Below the pieces are notes generated by a model, which was given only the letters and a program-made list of their open reading frames with translations, was not told the origin of the DNA and did no database searches. A stretch of DNA of 64,000 nucleotides, from the NCBI GenBank assembly GCA_024460105.1, contig JANFXS010000006.1, positions 62,001 to 126,000 on the forward strand, in the 5' to 3' direction. This stretch comes from Anaerotignum faecicola (lineage in GTDB: Bacteria; Bacillota; Clostridia; Lachnospirales; Anaerotignaceae). Position numbers and translations under genes: made by a program. Below are positions 19,533 to 28,494 of this stretch, in pieces. Positions within the stretch are counted from its first letter, which is position 1; each line of letters starts with the position of its first letter.

Positions 19533-22500
19533 ATGTGGACTGACGAACAATTAAAGGCAATCAATGAAAAAAACGCGGATATACTTGTTGCGGCGGCGGC
19601 CGGCAGCGGTAAAACAGCCGTACTTGTTGAAAGGATTATCAGGATAATAAGCGACGTCGAAAATCCTGTAGATATTGACAGGCTATTGGTTTTAACATTT
19701 ACAAAAGCCGCAGCCGCACAGATGCGCGAGCGTATAGAGAGGGCTCTTTCAAAAAAGCTTGAAGAACAGCCAGGCGACAATCATATAAAAAGACAGCTTG
19801 CGCTTATAAGCCGTGCACAGATAACAACCATTGATTCTTTCTGCCTTAAAATTGTTAAGGAAAATTACATGCATATAAATCTTGACCCGGCTGTACGGAC
19901 TGCCGATGAAAAGGAATGTGATCTGATTAAAAGCGATATTTTGGAAGAACTTTTTGAGGATAAATACGGCAGCGAGGATAACGGCGAGTTTCTGAAACTT
20001 GTTGAGATATTTTCCGAAGCTTCCGGCGACAATAATTTAAAAAAACTCATACTTTCAATTTATGATTTTGTGCAAAGCAGTCCATTCCCCGAACAGTGGC
20101 TTGATGAAGCGGCAGAAAATTTTAATATTGACGTAAATACAAAAATAATTGACACCGTTTGGGGAAAAGTTATATTTAATGCCGTTATAAACGCTTTTAA
20201 TTCGCTGTCTGACAAGTGTATGGATATGGTAAGACGCATGGAATCGGAAGGTACGCTCCCTGACAGCTATATTAATGCGGTTTACAGTGATATGGCGAAG
20301 ATTAATTCCATTAAATCAAGTGTCTTGAACGATTTTGATAAAGCGGTGGATGAAATAAAAAATATAAAATATGAAAATATAGGGAGAATAAAAGCCGGGG
20401 AACATGATAAAGAATTTGCAGATAAAATTAAGGCCGAAAGGGAGGACATTAAAAAAAGAATGAAATCTATTGCTTCCGACTATATGTTTTTTTATGAAGA
20501 AGATATGTTGGAGGATATAAGAGCCGTATACAGCGTGTCAAAAGAACTTACAGAAACAGTAAAAGAGTTTTCGGCAAGATTTAAAAATGCAAAAAGGGAA
20601 AAATCAGTGCTGGATTTCAGCGATATGGAGCACTATGCCCTTGAGATACTTCTTGAGGAAGGGAGCGCCGTCAGAAAACCAATACCTTCAAAAGCCGCGT
20701 TGAATTTTCAGGAAAAATATTTTGAAGTTATGACGGACGAGTATCAGGACAGCAATATGGTTCAGGAAATGATTTTATCGGCAATAAGCGGCAATAAACA
20801 TAACCGATTTATGGTTGGCGACGTTAAACAAAGCATATACGGATTTAGGCAGGCCGAACCCGGAATATTTATGGACAAGTTTAACAGCTATAACGGCGAA
20901 TATAATAAGGTAAGAATAGATCTTTTTAAAAATTTCAGGAGCAGGGAAAATATACTGAACGGAATTAATATGATATTCAGCCAAATAATGGGGCCGGAAA
21001 CAGGTGGAATCGAATATGACGGGAAAACCGCTCTTTACTATGGGGCGGATTTCCCCGCGTTTAAGGAAGAAGAACGGCAAAAACCGATAGAGCTTTATAT
21101 TATCGACAGAGCTGAGCACGATGATCCGCCACAAGAAGCTGGGGAGGAAGAAGAACTTGATACGGCACAGCTTGAAATGGCATTTGTTGCAAACAAAATA
21201 AGAGAAATGATAGACGGAAGGTTTAAAGTTTATGACGGCCGGAATAAGTACAGAGATATAAAATACGGCGACATAGTTATACTTTTAAGAGCGGCAAAAG
21301 GCTGGGGGAACGCGGCGGCGGAAGCTTTGACAAATGCCGGAATACCCGTGTTTGCTCCGACACAGTCGCCGTATTTTGAAAATACGGAAATTGCGATTAT
21401 TCTCAGTATATTGCGCGTAGTAGACAACAGCCGACAGGATATACCGCTTATGGCGGCTCTTAAAGGACCGGTTTACGGCGTTACCGACGACGAGCTTGTC
21501 AAAATCAAACTTTACGGCGGATATGACGACTTCTATGACAATGTTTTGAGTTATGCGGGGAAAGAAGAAAGGGATATAATTTCCGAAAAACTTAATATGT
21601 TTTTAAACGACATAACAAGATGGAAACATATGTCGGAATTTACTCCTGTTAGCTCGCTTTTGTGGACAATATATAATGAAACGGGATATTTCGATTATAT
21701 AGGCGTTAAAGAAAACGGCATACAACGGCAGGCAAATCTGCGTCTTTTAATACAAAAAGCGGAAAACCTTGAAAATACAAATTTCAGGGGGCTTTTTAAT
21801 TTCATAAGGTATATTGAAAAACTTGAAAAATTCAGCGAAGACAATTCGGAAGCGGCTGTGTTGAGCGAAAATGAAGACCTTGTAAGGATAACTACGATAC
21901 ATAAAAGCAAGGGGCTTGAATATCCCGTTGTTTTCTTATGCGGCCTTGGAAAGAAATTCAATGAAAGCGATTTTGGAAAACAAGTGTTAATGGAGCGCAA
22001 TTTGGGATTTGGGCTGTACTATACCGACATAGAAAAAAGGGTTAAGTACAAGACTATTTCACGGGTCGCCATTAAAGAAAAATTACGAAACGACGCTGTA
22101 ACAGAGGAAATGAGAGTTTTATATGTCGGCCTTACAAGGGCTAAGGAAAAACTTATATTAACCGCTTCAAGCGGCGACGCTTATAAATTTATAGAAAAAT
22201 CTTCTTTATACTGCGGGTACGGCGATATGCTTTTCCCTTCATACTCAATACTCGGATGCCGTTCATATATAGAATGGATAATGGCGGCTCTTGTAAGACA
22301 TAGAAAGGGATGCGAATTTTTAGATAATCTCGGAATAAAAAGATTGGCAAATTTTTCCGATGCCGCCGATCGAATTTATAATCATGTTTCAAATTGGGAA
22401 ATAAAATTGGTTAATAAAGAAGAAATAACGTCTGTAAAAAATAATCTGGATAAAACATGTGAGGCTGAGGAAAAATATGAGGACAGCCAATATGCTTCGG

Positions 22501-23204
22501 AACTTCTGGAATTTAAATACCATTATTCGGATTACTGCGGCATACCTGCTAATGTGTCCGTATCGGAAATCAAACGACGCCATATGGCTGACCTTGACAG
22601 AAAGGATGCAAAGGAATTGATACCGGCGGCTGTTAAAGGCGAATATAAAAAACCGTGGTCATTTGCGGAAAACAGCGGTTTGACTTTTGCTCAAAGGGGT
22701 ACGGCGCTTCACACGGTTTTGGAACACATTGTTTTAAAAAATGATTATTCCAAAGAAGATTTAATTGATGTTATAAAAATGCTTAATAAAGCAAATATTT
22801 TATCGGATGCAGAAGCTGAAAGCATAAAGCCGGATAAAATATTGAAATTTTTGGAAAGTGAGATAGGAGCAATGCTTAAATGTGCGGAAGAAATTTATCA
22901 GGAAGAATCTTTTGCAATGGAATTAACGCCTTATGAAGTTTATGGGAGCGATATATACACAGGCATTGAAGAAAGGATACTTATCCATGGAATAATAGAC
23001 TGCTTTTTTATATATAAAGGAAAAGTTATATTATATGATTATAAAACAGATTATGTGCCGTCAGGAAACGAAAACACGCTTATAGACAAATACAGGATAC
23101 AGCTTGAGTTATATAAAAAAGCAGTGGAAAGGTCGCTTGGAAGGAATGTAGATGAAGTATACATATATTCGTTCTTTCTTGATAAGGCTCTGAAAGTTTT
23201 TTAG
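19533..23204 (+). CDS. addA: helicase-nuclease subunit AddA
   Basis: SF1A helicase and nuclease that, with AddB, resects double-strand breaks for RecA loading. 1223 residues, the usual length. Walker A AAAGSGKTAVLVERI (residues about 21-35), motif Ia LLVLTFTKAAAAQMRERI near 51-68, DEYQDSN (Walker B) near 402, GLTRAKEKL near 868, and the C-terminal nuclease GIIDCFFIYKGKVILYDYKTD near 1150-1170 with the catalytic D and DYK. GGAGGGTTT before the ATG. No addB is in the window. A hairpin terminator follows 8 bp after the stop. Confidence 0.95.
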   Translation: MWTDEQLKAINEKNADILVAAAAGSGKTAVLVERIIRIISDVENPVDIDRLLVLTFTKAAAAQMRERIERALSKKLEEQPGDNHIKRQLALISRAQITTIDSFCLKIVKENYMHINLDPAVRTADEKECDLIKSDILEELFEDKYGSEDNGEFLKLVEIFSEASGDNNLKKLILSIYDFVQSSPFPEQWLDEAAENFNIDVNTKIIDTVWGKVIFNAVINAFNSLSDKCMDMVRRMESEGTLPDSYINAVYSDMAKINSIKSSVLNDFDKAVDEIKNIKYENIGRIKAGEHDKEFADKIKAEREDIKKRMKSIASDYMFFYEEDMLEDIRAVYSVSKELTETVKEFSARFKNAKREKSVLDFSDMEHYALEILLEEGSAVRKPIPSKAALNFQEKYFEVMTDEYQDSNMVQEMILSAISGNKHNRFMVGDVKQSIYGFRQAEPGIFMDKFNSYNGEYNKVRIDLFKNFRSRENILNGINMIFSQIMGPETGGIEYDGKTALYYGADFPAFKEEERQKPIELYIIDRAEHDDPPQEAGEEEELDTAQLEMAFVANKIREMIDGRFKVYDGRNKYRDIKYGDIVILLRAAKGWGNAAAEALTNAGIPVFAPTQSPYFENTEIAIILSILRVVDNSRQDIPLMAALKGPVYGVTDDELVKIKLYGGYDDFYDNVLSYAGKEERDIISEKLNMFLNDITRWKHMSEFTPVSSLLWTIYNETGYFDYIGVKENGIQRQANLRLLIQKAENLENTNFRGLFNFIRYIEKLEKFSEDNSEAAVLSENEDLVRITTIHKSKGLEYPVVFLCGLGKKFNESDFGKQVLMERNLGFGLYYTDIEKRVKYKTISRVAIKEKLRNDAVTEEMRVLYVGLTRAKEKLILTASSGDAYKFIEKSSLYCGYGDMLFPSYSILGCRSYIEWIMAALVRHRKGCEFLDNLGIKRLANFSDAADRIYNHVSNWEIKLVNKEEITSVKNNLDKTCEAEEKYEDSQYASELLEFKYHYSDYCGIPANVSVSEIKRRHMADLDRKDAKELIPAAVKGEYKKPWSFAENSGLTFAQRGTALHTVLEHIVLKNDYSKEDLIDVIKMLNKANILSDAEAESIKPDKILKFLESEIGAMLKCAEEIYQEESFAMELTPYEVYGSDIYTGIEERILIHGIIDCFFIYKGKVILYDYKTDYVPSGNENTLIDKYRIQLELYKKAVERSLGRNVDEVYIYSFFLDKALKVF

Positions 23205-23211
23205 AAAGAAT

Positions 23212-23240
23212 AACCGCCGTTAATCGGCGGTTTTATTTTT
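23212..23240 (+). terminator. intrinsic terminator after addA
   Basis: AACCGCCG-TTAAT-CGGCGGTT stem followed by TTATTTTT. Confidence 0.85.
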
Positions 23241-23319
23241 ATGGTAAAATCGTCATGTGTATTAATCAAAATTCCGAGGGATAATATTTAAGAAAAAATA
23301 TTTTTAGGGAGGCTTTAAT

Positions 23320-23775
23320 ATGCAGGACAGCGTTATAAATAAACAGCTTTACAGCAAAATGGCTGATTTGGCTTCGCCTAACAGTAATATAGTTGTTAAC
23401 TGCCTGAAGGCGTTTTTTGTGGGCGGAGGAATCTGTGCTGTTTCGGAAATGTTCAGAACTTATTTATCGTCATTTGATTTTACAAATGATGAAGTTTCGT
23501 TAATAATTAATATAGTGCTTATCGGCATTACGGCGCTGCTGACAGGAATGGGGCTTTTCAGCAAAATTGGGAAGTTCAGCGGCGCGGGAACTTTTGTGCC
23601 AATAACAGGGTTTGCAAATTCCATGGTTTCCCCTGCGGTTGAGTTTAAGAAAGAGGGGTGGATTCTTGGACTTGCGGCAAAAATTTTCACAGTTGCCGGA
23701 CCTGTTATTGTTTATGGTATATTGTCTTCCATGCTTGTCGGTTTTGCATATTTCTATTTAGGTAAGGTGATGTGA
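23320..23775 (+). CDS. spoVAC: stage V sporulation protein AC
   Basis: Membrane component of the SpoVA channel that moves Ca-dipicolinate into the developing spore and out at germination; SpoVAC can act as a mechanosensitive channel. 151 residues with several hydrophobic spans; conserved CLKAFFVGGGICAVSEMFR near 28-46 and GKFSGAGTFVPITGFANSM near 85-103. GGGAGG site before the ATG. First gene of a spoVAC-AD-AE set with one- and four-base gaps. In other spore-formers this operon is under sigma-G; I could not find a convincing sigma-G site here. Confidence 0.95.
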   Translation: MQDSVINKQLYSKMADLASPNSNIVVNCLKAFFVGGGICAVSEMFRTYLSSFDFTNDEVSLIINIVLIGITALLTGMGLFSKIGKFSGAGTFVPITGFANSMVSPAVEFKKEGWILGLAAKIFTVAGPVIVYGILSSMLVGFAYFYLGKVM

Positions 23776-23776
23776 C

Positions 23777-24787
23777 ATGAATAAGAGGATTGGTAAGCAG
23801 ACTGTTAAGCTTAATATGCCGCCGGTTATCATATCAACGGCGTCGATAGTGGGAAAAAAGGAAGGCGAGGGACCGCTTAGCGGCTATTTTGACAGGAAGA
23901 TTGATAAGGCTGATTTCGGAGCCGAAAGCTGGGAAAAAGCGGAAAGCAAATTCGTAAGCGAAACTGTAAGCTTATGCCTTGAAAAAGCGGGGCTTAAAGC
24001 AGGAGATATAGATTATGCGTTTTCAGGGGATCTTTTAAATCAATGCTGCGGCTCAACATTCGGTTTAAGGGATTTTAACATACCATATTTCGGTCTTTTC
24101 GGAGCATGTTCAACCTTTGGGGAATCTTTAAGCCTAGGCGCAATGGCTGTAGACGGAGGTTATGCGCAAAAGGTTGTGTGCAACGCGGGAAGCCATTTTT
24201 GTTCGGCGGAAAAACAGTTCAGGTTTCCTTTGGAAATGGGGACGCAAAGGCCGCCTTCTTCTACTTGGACTGTAACCGGGGTAGGTGCGGCCATACTGGC
24301 CAAAAAAGGCGACGGGCCTAAAATAACTCATATAACGACGGGAACTATTGTCGATATGGGCATAAAAGACGCAAACAATATGGGGGCGGCAATGGCCCCG
24401 GCGGCCGCAAAAGTTATTGCCGCACATTTTAATGATACTCACAGGAAACCCGATTACTATGACGTTATTGCAACGGGAGATTTGGGATATATAGGCCGCG
24501 CGCTTTTAAGAAGGCTGCTTGAAGCCGAGGGGTATTTAATGGGCGATAACCTGACTGACTGCGGGATTGAAATTTTTGACAGGGAAAAGCAGGATACCCA
24601 CAGCGGAGGCAGTGGGTGCGCATGTTCGGCGGTGACCTACTGCGGATATTACAATACGCTGTTAAGCCATAAAAAAATCAAAAAACTTCTTCTTGTTCCT
24701 ACAGGGGCGCTTATGAGCACTACAACAAGCCAGCAGGGAGAAAGCATACCGGGCATAGCGCATGCCGTGTCAATTGAAATGGAGTGA
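23777..24787 (+). CDS. spoVAD: stage V sporulation protein AD
   Basis: Thiolase-fold protein that binds dipicolinic acid and directs it to the SpoVA channel. 336 residues, normal length. Conserved FSGDLLNQCCGSTFGLRDF near 77-95, FGLFGACSTFGESLSLGA near 98-115, TGDLGYIGR near 234 and HSGGSGCACSA near 273 are typical. Starts one base after the spoVAC stop, after AGGTGATG. Confidence 0.95.
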   Translation: MNKRIGKQTVKLNMPPVIISTASIVGKKEGEGPLSGYFDRKIDKADFGAESWEKAESKFVSETVSLCLEKAGLKAGDIDYAFSGDLLNQCCGSTFGLRDFNIPYFGLFGACSTFGESLSLGAMAVDGGYAQKVVCNAGSHFCSAEKQFRFPLEMGTQRPPSSTWTVTGVGAAILAKKGDGPKITHITTGTIVDMGIKDANNMGAAMAPAAAKVIAAHFNDTHRKPDYYDVIATGDLGYIGRALLRRLLEAEGYLMGDNLTDCGIEIFDREKQDTHSGGSGCACSAVTYCGYYNTLLSHKKIKKLLLVPTGALMSTTTSQQGESIPGIAHAVSIEME

Positions 24788-24791
24788 TATA

Positions 24792-25148
24792 ATGGATTAT
24801 TTAAAAGCATTTTTGGTCGGCGGGCTGATATGTGTTATAGGCCAGATACTTGTTGATAAAACAAAGTTAACATCGGCTCGTATACTTGTTATGTTTGTAA
24901 GCCTCGGCTGTATTTTGGGAGGCCTCGGCATATATGAAATTATTGCGGATTTTGGAGGCAGCGGGGCTACAGTGCCGTTAACAGGGTTCGGCTGGGTTTT
25001 AAGCAAAGGCGTAATTGAAGAAATCGATAAAGTCGGATTTTTGGGGATTTTTACCGGCGGCCTTAAAGCGGCGGCGGGCGGAGTAAGCGCGGCTGTATTT
25101 TTTGCATTTTTGGCGGCGTTAATATTCAACCCGAAAGAAAAAGGATGA
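24792..25148 (+). CDS. spoVAE: stage V sporulation protein AE (AEb type)
   Basis: 118-residue integral membrane subunit of the SpoVA channel. I chose ATG 24792, with GGAG at 24781-24784; an earlier GTG-free frame start inside spoVAD (24762) lacks a ribosome site. Four hydrophobic spans, and LTGFGWVLSKGVIEEIDKVG near 66-85 resembles the matching loop of SpoVAC. Last gene of the operon. Confidence 0.92.
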   Translation: MDYLKAFLVGGLICVIGQILVDKTKLTSARILVMFVSLGCILGGLGIYEIIADFGGSGATVPLTGFGWVLSKGVIEEIDKVGFLGIFTGGLKAAAGGVSAAVFFAFLAALIFNPKEKG

Positions 25149-25180
25149 AACAATTAAATAGTTTTGTTTGAAGTTATTAT

Positions 25181-25213
25181 CCCCGCCGTACATTTGCAGA
25201 ACGGCGGGGAATA
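25181..25213 (+). terminator. hairpin after spoVA genes
   Basis: CCCCGCCGT / ACGGCGGGG stem (25181-25209) with an 11-nt loop. The T-run is weak, so termination is likely but not certain. Confidence 0.6.
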
Positions 25214-25377
25214 TTAATAGATTCTTTTGTATTAATAAAAATATAGGCATAAATAGACAGAAATTTTGAAACCTGAAAAATAATGAAATGTTAACCGAAA
25301 ATTGGGAATTTCTAAAGACTTTTTTCCGATAAAAACAGTCGATATAAAAATAAATAATAGTATGGGTATACATATTA

Positions 25378-25406
25378 GTGACAAAAAGGTATTAATATGG
25401 TATAAT
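25378..25406 (+). promoter_or_regulatory. sigma-A type promoter of degV
   Basis: GTGACA (25378-25383), 17 bp, TATAAT (25401-25406). The rest of the 25214-25377 spacer is plain AT-rich DNA. Confidence 0.7.
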
Positions 25407-25450
25407 ATTTCGATAAATAACCTTAAATTTTGTCTGCGGAGGATAATATT

Positions 25451-26320
25451 ATGAAAAAGGTAGCGGTAATTACTGACAGTAACAGCGGAATAACCCAAAA
25501 AGAGGGTAAAAGCCTTGGGATTAATGTTATTCCGATGCCGTTTACGATAAATGGTGAAATATTTCTTGAAGATATTAATTTAACACAAGACGATTTTTAT
25601 AAAATGCTTGAAGCGGGCGCTGAAATTTCAACATCACAGCCGGCTGTGGGAGACATACTTGATCTTTGGGACAGAGTTCTTGCGGATTATGATGAGATTG
25701 TCCATATACCTATGTCAAGCGGTCTGAGCAGTTCGTATCAAACGGCGGCAGTATTGGCTGAAGATTACGGCGGCAGGGTACGGGTTGTCAATAACCAAAG
25801 GATTTCAGTAACGCAGAAGCAGTCTGTTTTTGACGCGCTAAAGCTTTCCCAATCAGGCAAATCAGCTCTGGAAATTAAAGAAATTCTTGAAAATACAAAA
25901 TTTGAATCAAGCATTTATATAACGCTTGAAACGCTGAAATATTTAAAAAAAGGCGGAAGGATTACGCCGGCGGCCGCGGCGTTGGGAGATATTTTGAAGC
26001 TCAAACCGGTTTTGCAGATTCAAGGTGAAAAGTTGGATGCCTTTGCAAAAGCGCGCACTAAAAAAATGGCTAAAAAAATTATGATTAACGCTTTAAGAAA
26101 TGATTTTGAAAACCGTTTTAAAGTTCCTGAAAACGGCGAAGGGATGCATATAGAAATGGCGTATACCTCTAACAAAGATGAAATAATGGAATTTTATGAA
26201 GAATTGAAAGAAATTTATCCAAATCATAATGTTATAATCGACCCGCTTTCTTTAAGCATTGCCTGCCATATAGGCCCCGGAGCTATCGCGGTTGCATGTA
26301 CAAGGAAATTGGATATATAA
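25451..26320 (+). CDS. DegV family fatty-acid-binding protein
   Basis: Cytosolic two-domain protein that holds a long-chain fatty acid; in Firmicutes some members (FakB) present it to the kinase FakA. 289 residues from ATG 25451, with GGAGG at 25438-25442. Family motifs: ITDSNSGITQ near 8-17, STSQPAVGD near 61-69, IPMSSGLSSSYQTA near 92-105, LKYLKKGGRI near 161-170, and GPGAIAVA near the end. No fakA neighbour here. Single-gene transcript with its own promoter and terminator. Confidence 0.9.
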   Translation: MKKVAVITDSNSGITQKEGKSLGINVIPMPFTINGEIFLEDINLTQDDFYKMLEAGAEISTSQPAVGDILDLWDRVLADYDEIVHIPMSSGLSSSYQTAAVLAEDYGGRVRVVNNQRISVTQKQSVFDALKLSQSGKSALEIKEILENTKFESSIYITLETLKYLKKGGRITPAAAALGDILKLKPVLQIQGEKLDAFAKARTKKMAKKIMINALRNDFENRFKVPENGEGMHIEMAYTSNKDEIMEFYEELKEIYPNHNVIIDPLSLSIACHIGPGAIAVACTRKLDI

Positions 26321-26323
26321 TTT

Positions 26324-26353
26324 AAAGCCTGTATTATTAAACAGGCTTTTTAT
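26324..26353 (+). terminator. intrinsic terminator after degV
   Basis: AAAGCCTGT-ATTATTAA-ACAGGCTTT stem followed by TTATTATT. Confidence 0.85.
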
Positions 26354-26505
26354 TATTATAAATTATAAAAAACGGAGCTTGTTTTCAGAAATTTCCAAAA
26401 AAATATTTTTACGAAAAACTATTTGCAAATTAAATTGTTTATCATTTTTTGGACAAAAATTTATTTTTTAATTTATTTTTAGAGTAAAATATGCTAAAAT
26501 AATAT

Positions 26506-26782
26506 TAGCTTTGGTTTACAATGGTACATGTGATTTTAATTGGCAACAGCGGTGCAATAGCCGCGTTAAAGCCGCTTGCCGTAGGTTTTTCGCTGCGTAT
26601 GCGCATCTTTGCCTTGCTCTTATGCCGTTGCTGCCGGTTAAAACTCTTCAACCTCACAAAGAAAAATTTTTTGATGTTCAAGGCATATGCGCATAGGCGC
26701 GGCGGATCCTACGGTAAGCGTTGCAATGCCGAAACGCGGAAAATTTTCCTTGTGATACATGTGTTTTTGTAAAACAAAGCTA
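26506..26782 (+). mobile_element. MITE-like element, copy C (arm 1 first)
   Basis: Ends TAGCTTTGGTTTACAA and TTGTAAAACAAAGCTA, TA on both sides, 273-bp core. Arm 1 contains GCGTTAAAGCCGCTTGCCGTAG, shared with copy B; arm 2 contains CCTCACAAAGAAAAATTTT paired with AAAATTTTCCTTGTGA. It has spread point changes, so it is older than copy B. Short open frames inside are not genes. Confidence 0.85.
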
Positions 26783-26855
26783 ATGTTTTTTCATCAAAAT
26801 ATTATAAAATAATATAATTTGAATTATTGGTTTTAATTTTATGAGGAGGATATTG

Positions 26856-28379
26856 ATGAGGGGGTTCGATGAGTCTTTTTATGAAAACAGCGTATTAGAC
26901 GCTTTTTTATCAGATCCTGATATAAAAGGCCTTTTGGCTGATGAAAATGAGTATAATGAAATAAAAAAACTTGTTAAAAGCGTCCGGTTTGACGAATTGG
27001 AAGAAAACGGCATGTATAAGCCTGTGAAATACAAAAAACTTCCAGACGATAAGTTAATCGAAATATCCGTTTCTGATGACAGGATGGATGCATGGATTAA
27101 ATTATCGAGGGAATTTTATAATATTTCAGGCGAAGGTCTGGAGATTTTAATAAAAGAGGAGTTAGAAAAAAAAGGAATCAACTATGGGGTTTATGAACGC
27201 CAGCTGAAAAGGCTTGCCGAAACCCCTGTTTTTGATGTGCCGATATTAATTGCACATGGAAAAGAAGCAGTTACTGACGATTATAATCCTCTGGAACTGA
27301 ATTTTGATAATATGCTGACTATAAAACCGAAAAACAATGATTACAGCGTTGATATAAATGCTCCGGATTTTGTAAATGTTGTCAGCGAAGGGCAGCTTCT
27401 GTGCGCAAGGCATGAAAGCGGGAAAGAACATGAGGGAATAGATGTTTACGGAAGGCAGTTTATGCCTGTCAGACAGGGAATTAACTGGGCTGAAGCGGGC
27501 GATAACGTTATAGTGTCCAAAGACGGCGAAAAGCTTTTTGCTGGCATAAGCGGCGAAATAGAATTTAACAACGGGATATTATCGATTATACCGATACTGT
27601 ATGTTGATGAAGTTTCGGAAAACTTAGATTTTGACGGTTCAATTTATGTGAAGGATTCTATATTGTCCGATTGCATTGTCAGGGCTTCCGGAAATGTCAT
27701 TGTTGGAAGGATAATCGAAAATTGCCGTATAACCGCCGGTAAAAATATAGTTGCCGGACTTGGCATTAAAGGCGGTGGGGAAAGTTCTCTGAAAACTAAA
27801 GGAAGCATAAGGGCCCCGTTTTTAGAGAATGTAAAAGCGGAAGTTTTTGGCAGCGTTTATACGGACGTTTTGCTTTCAAGCGACATACTATGTGAGAAAG
27901 GTATATATGCGCTGGGCCCTAAAGGGCGTATAATAGGCGGCAAATGTGCGGCGAGGGAAATAAAAGCAAACGAATTCGGAAATACTTCGGGAACTGAAAC
28001 ACGGCTTGAAATACTTTCGCCTGAACTTTTTAATATAAGGATTGAAAAAGACAGGAATGAGTATGAAGCATGGTCGCGGCGCGTTGACGAACTTACTCGG
28101 ATGAACGGAATATCAGGAAATGCGGCAAGGAATTCAGCCGTTCAGAAAATATTGAACCATGCCCTGAAGAATATGCGTTTTGCTGAAAAAAATCTTTCGA
28201 ATACAGTTGGCTATTTTATAAATATTGAAGATGAGTGCGATTTTAAATTTGTATCTTTTAAAGCGGTTTATGCTAATGTTTTCTGTACGTTGTTTGGAAA
28301 TTTATGGTGCAGCAGCAGCTTTTTGCCGGGTATGAAGCTGTATATGGAAAACGGCAAAATTGAGTTAGGGTTGTCGTGA
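26856..28379 (+). CDS. FapA (DUF342) family protein
   Basis: 507 residues from ATG 26856, chosen for AGGAGG at 26844-26849, which an ATG at 26841 would swallow. The central part is the FapA fold: GISGEIEFNNGILSIIPI near 232-249, then a repetitive beta-helix-like stretch (GSIYVKDSILSDCIVRASGNV and on to VFGSVYTDVLLSSDILCEKGIY) near 262-350. FapA proteins are widespread cytosolic proteins named after a Vibrio polar-flagellum factor; the role in Firmicutes is unclear. No flagellar genes are nearby. The next gene, a c-di-GMP enzyme, starts 115 bp on. Confidence 0.85.
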   Translation: MRGFDESFYENSVLDAFLSDPDIKGLLADENEYNEIKKLVKSVRFDELEENGMYKPVKYKKLPDDKLIEISVSDDRMDAWIKLSREFYNISGEGLEILIKEELEKKGINYGVYERQLKRLAETPVFDVPILIAHGKEAVTDDYNPLELNFDNMLTIKPKNNDYSVDINAPDFVNVVSEGQLLCARHESGKEHEGIDVYGRQFMPVRQGINWAEAGDNVIVSKDGEKLFAGISGEIEFNNGILSIIPILYVDEVSENLDFDGSIYVKDSILSDCIVRASGNVIVGRIIENCRITAGKNIVAGLGIKGGGESSLKTKGSIRAPFLENVKAEVFGSVYTDVLLSSDILCEKGIYALGPKGRIIGGKCAAREIKANEFGNTSGTETRLEILSPELFNIRIEKDRNEYEAWSRRVDELTRMNGISGNAARNSAVQKILNHALKNMRFAEKNLSNTVGYFINIEDECDFKFVSFKAVYANVFCTLFGNLWCSSSFLPGMKLYMENGKIELGLS

Positions 28380-28494
28380 TCATTAATTAAGTTTTAAGCC
28401 GTCGTATGAATCTTTCCGAATTTTATAAGATTGTATGATAATGATGGTTTCTTGTATATGGTTTTTTATAAAATAATGGATTGTGGGGAGCAGT

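Noticed and set aside
23241-23319. sigma-G promoter before spoVAC
   Set aside because: Expected from other species, but I could not find both boxes at the right spacing.
26511-26772. Two overlapping open frames inside MITE copy C
   Set aside because: Product of the low-stop repeat sequence; no start signal and no similarity to a protein family.
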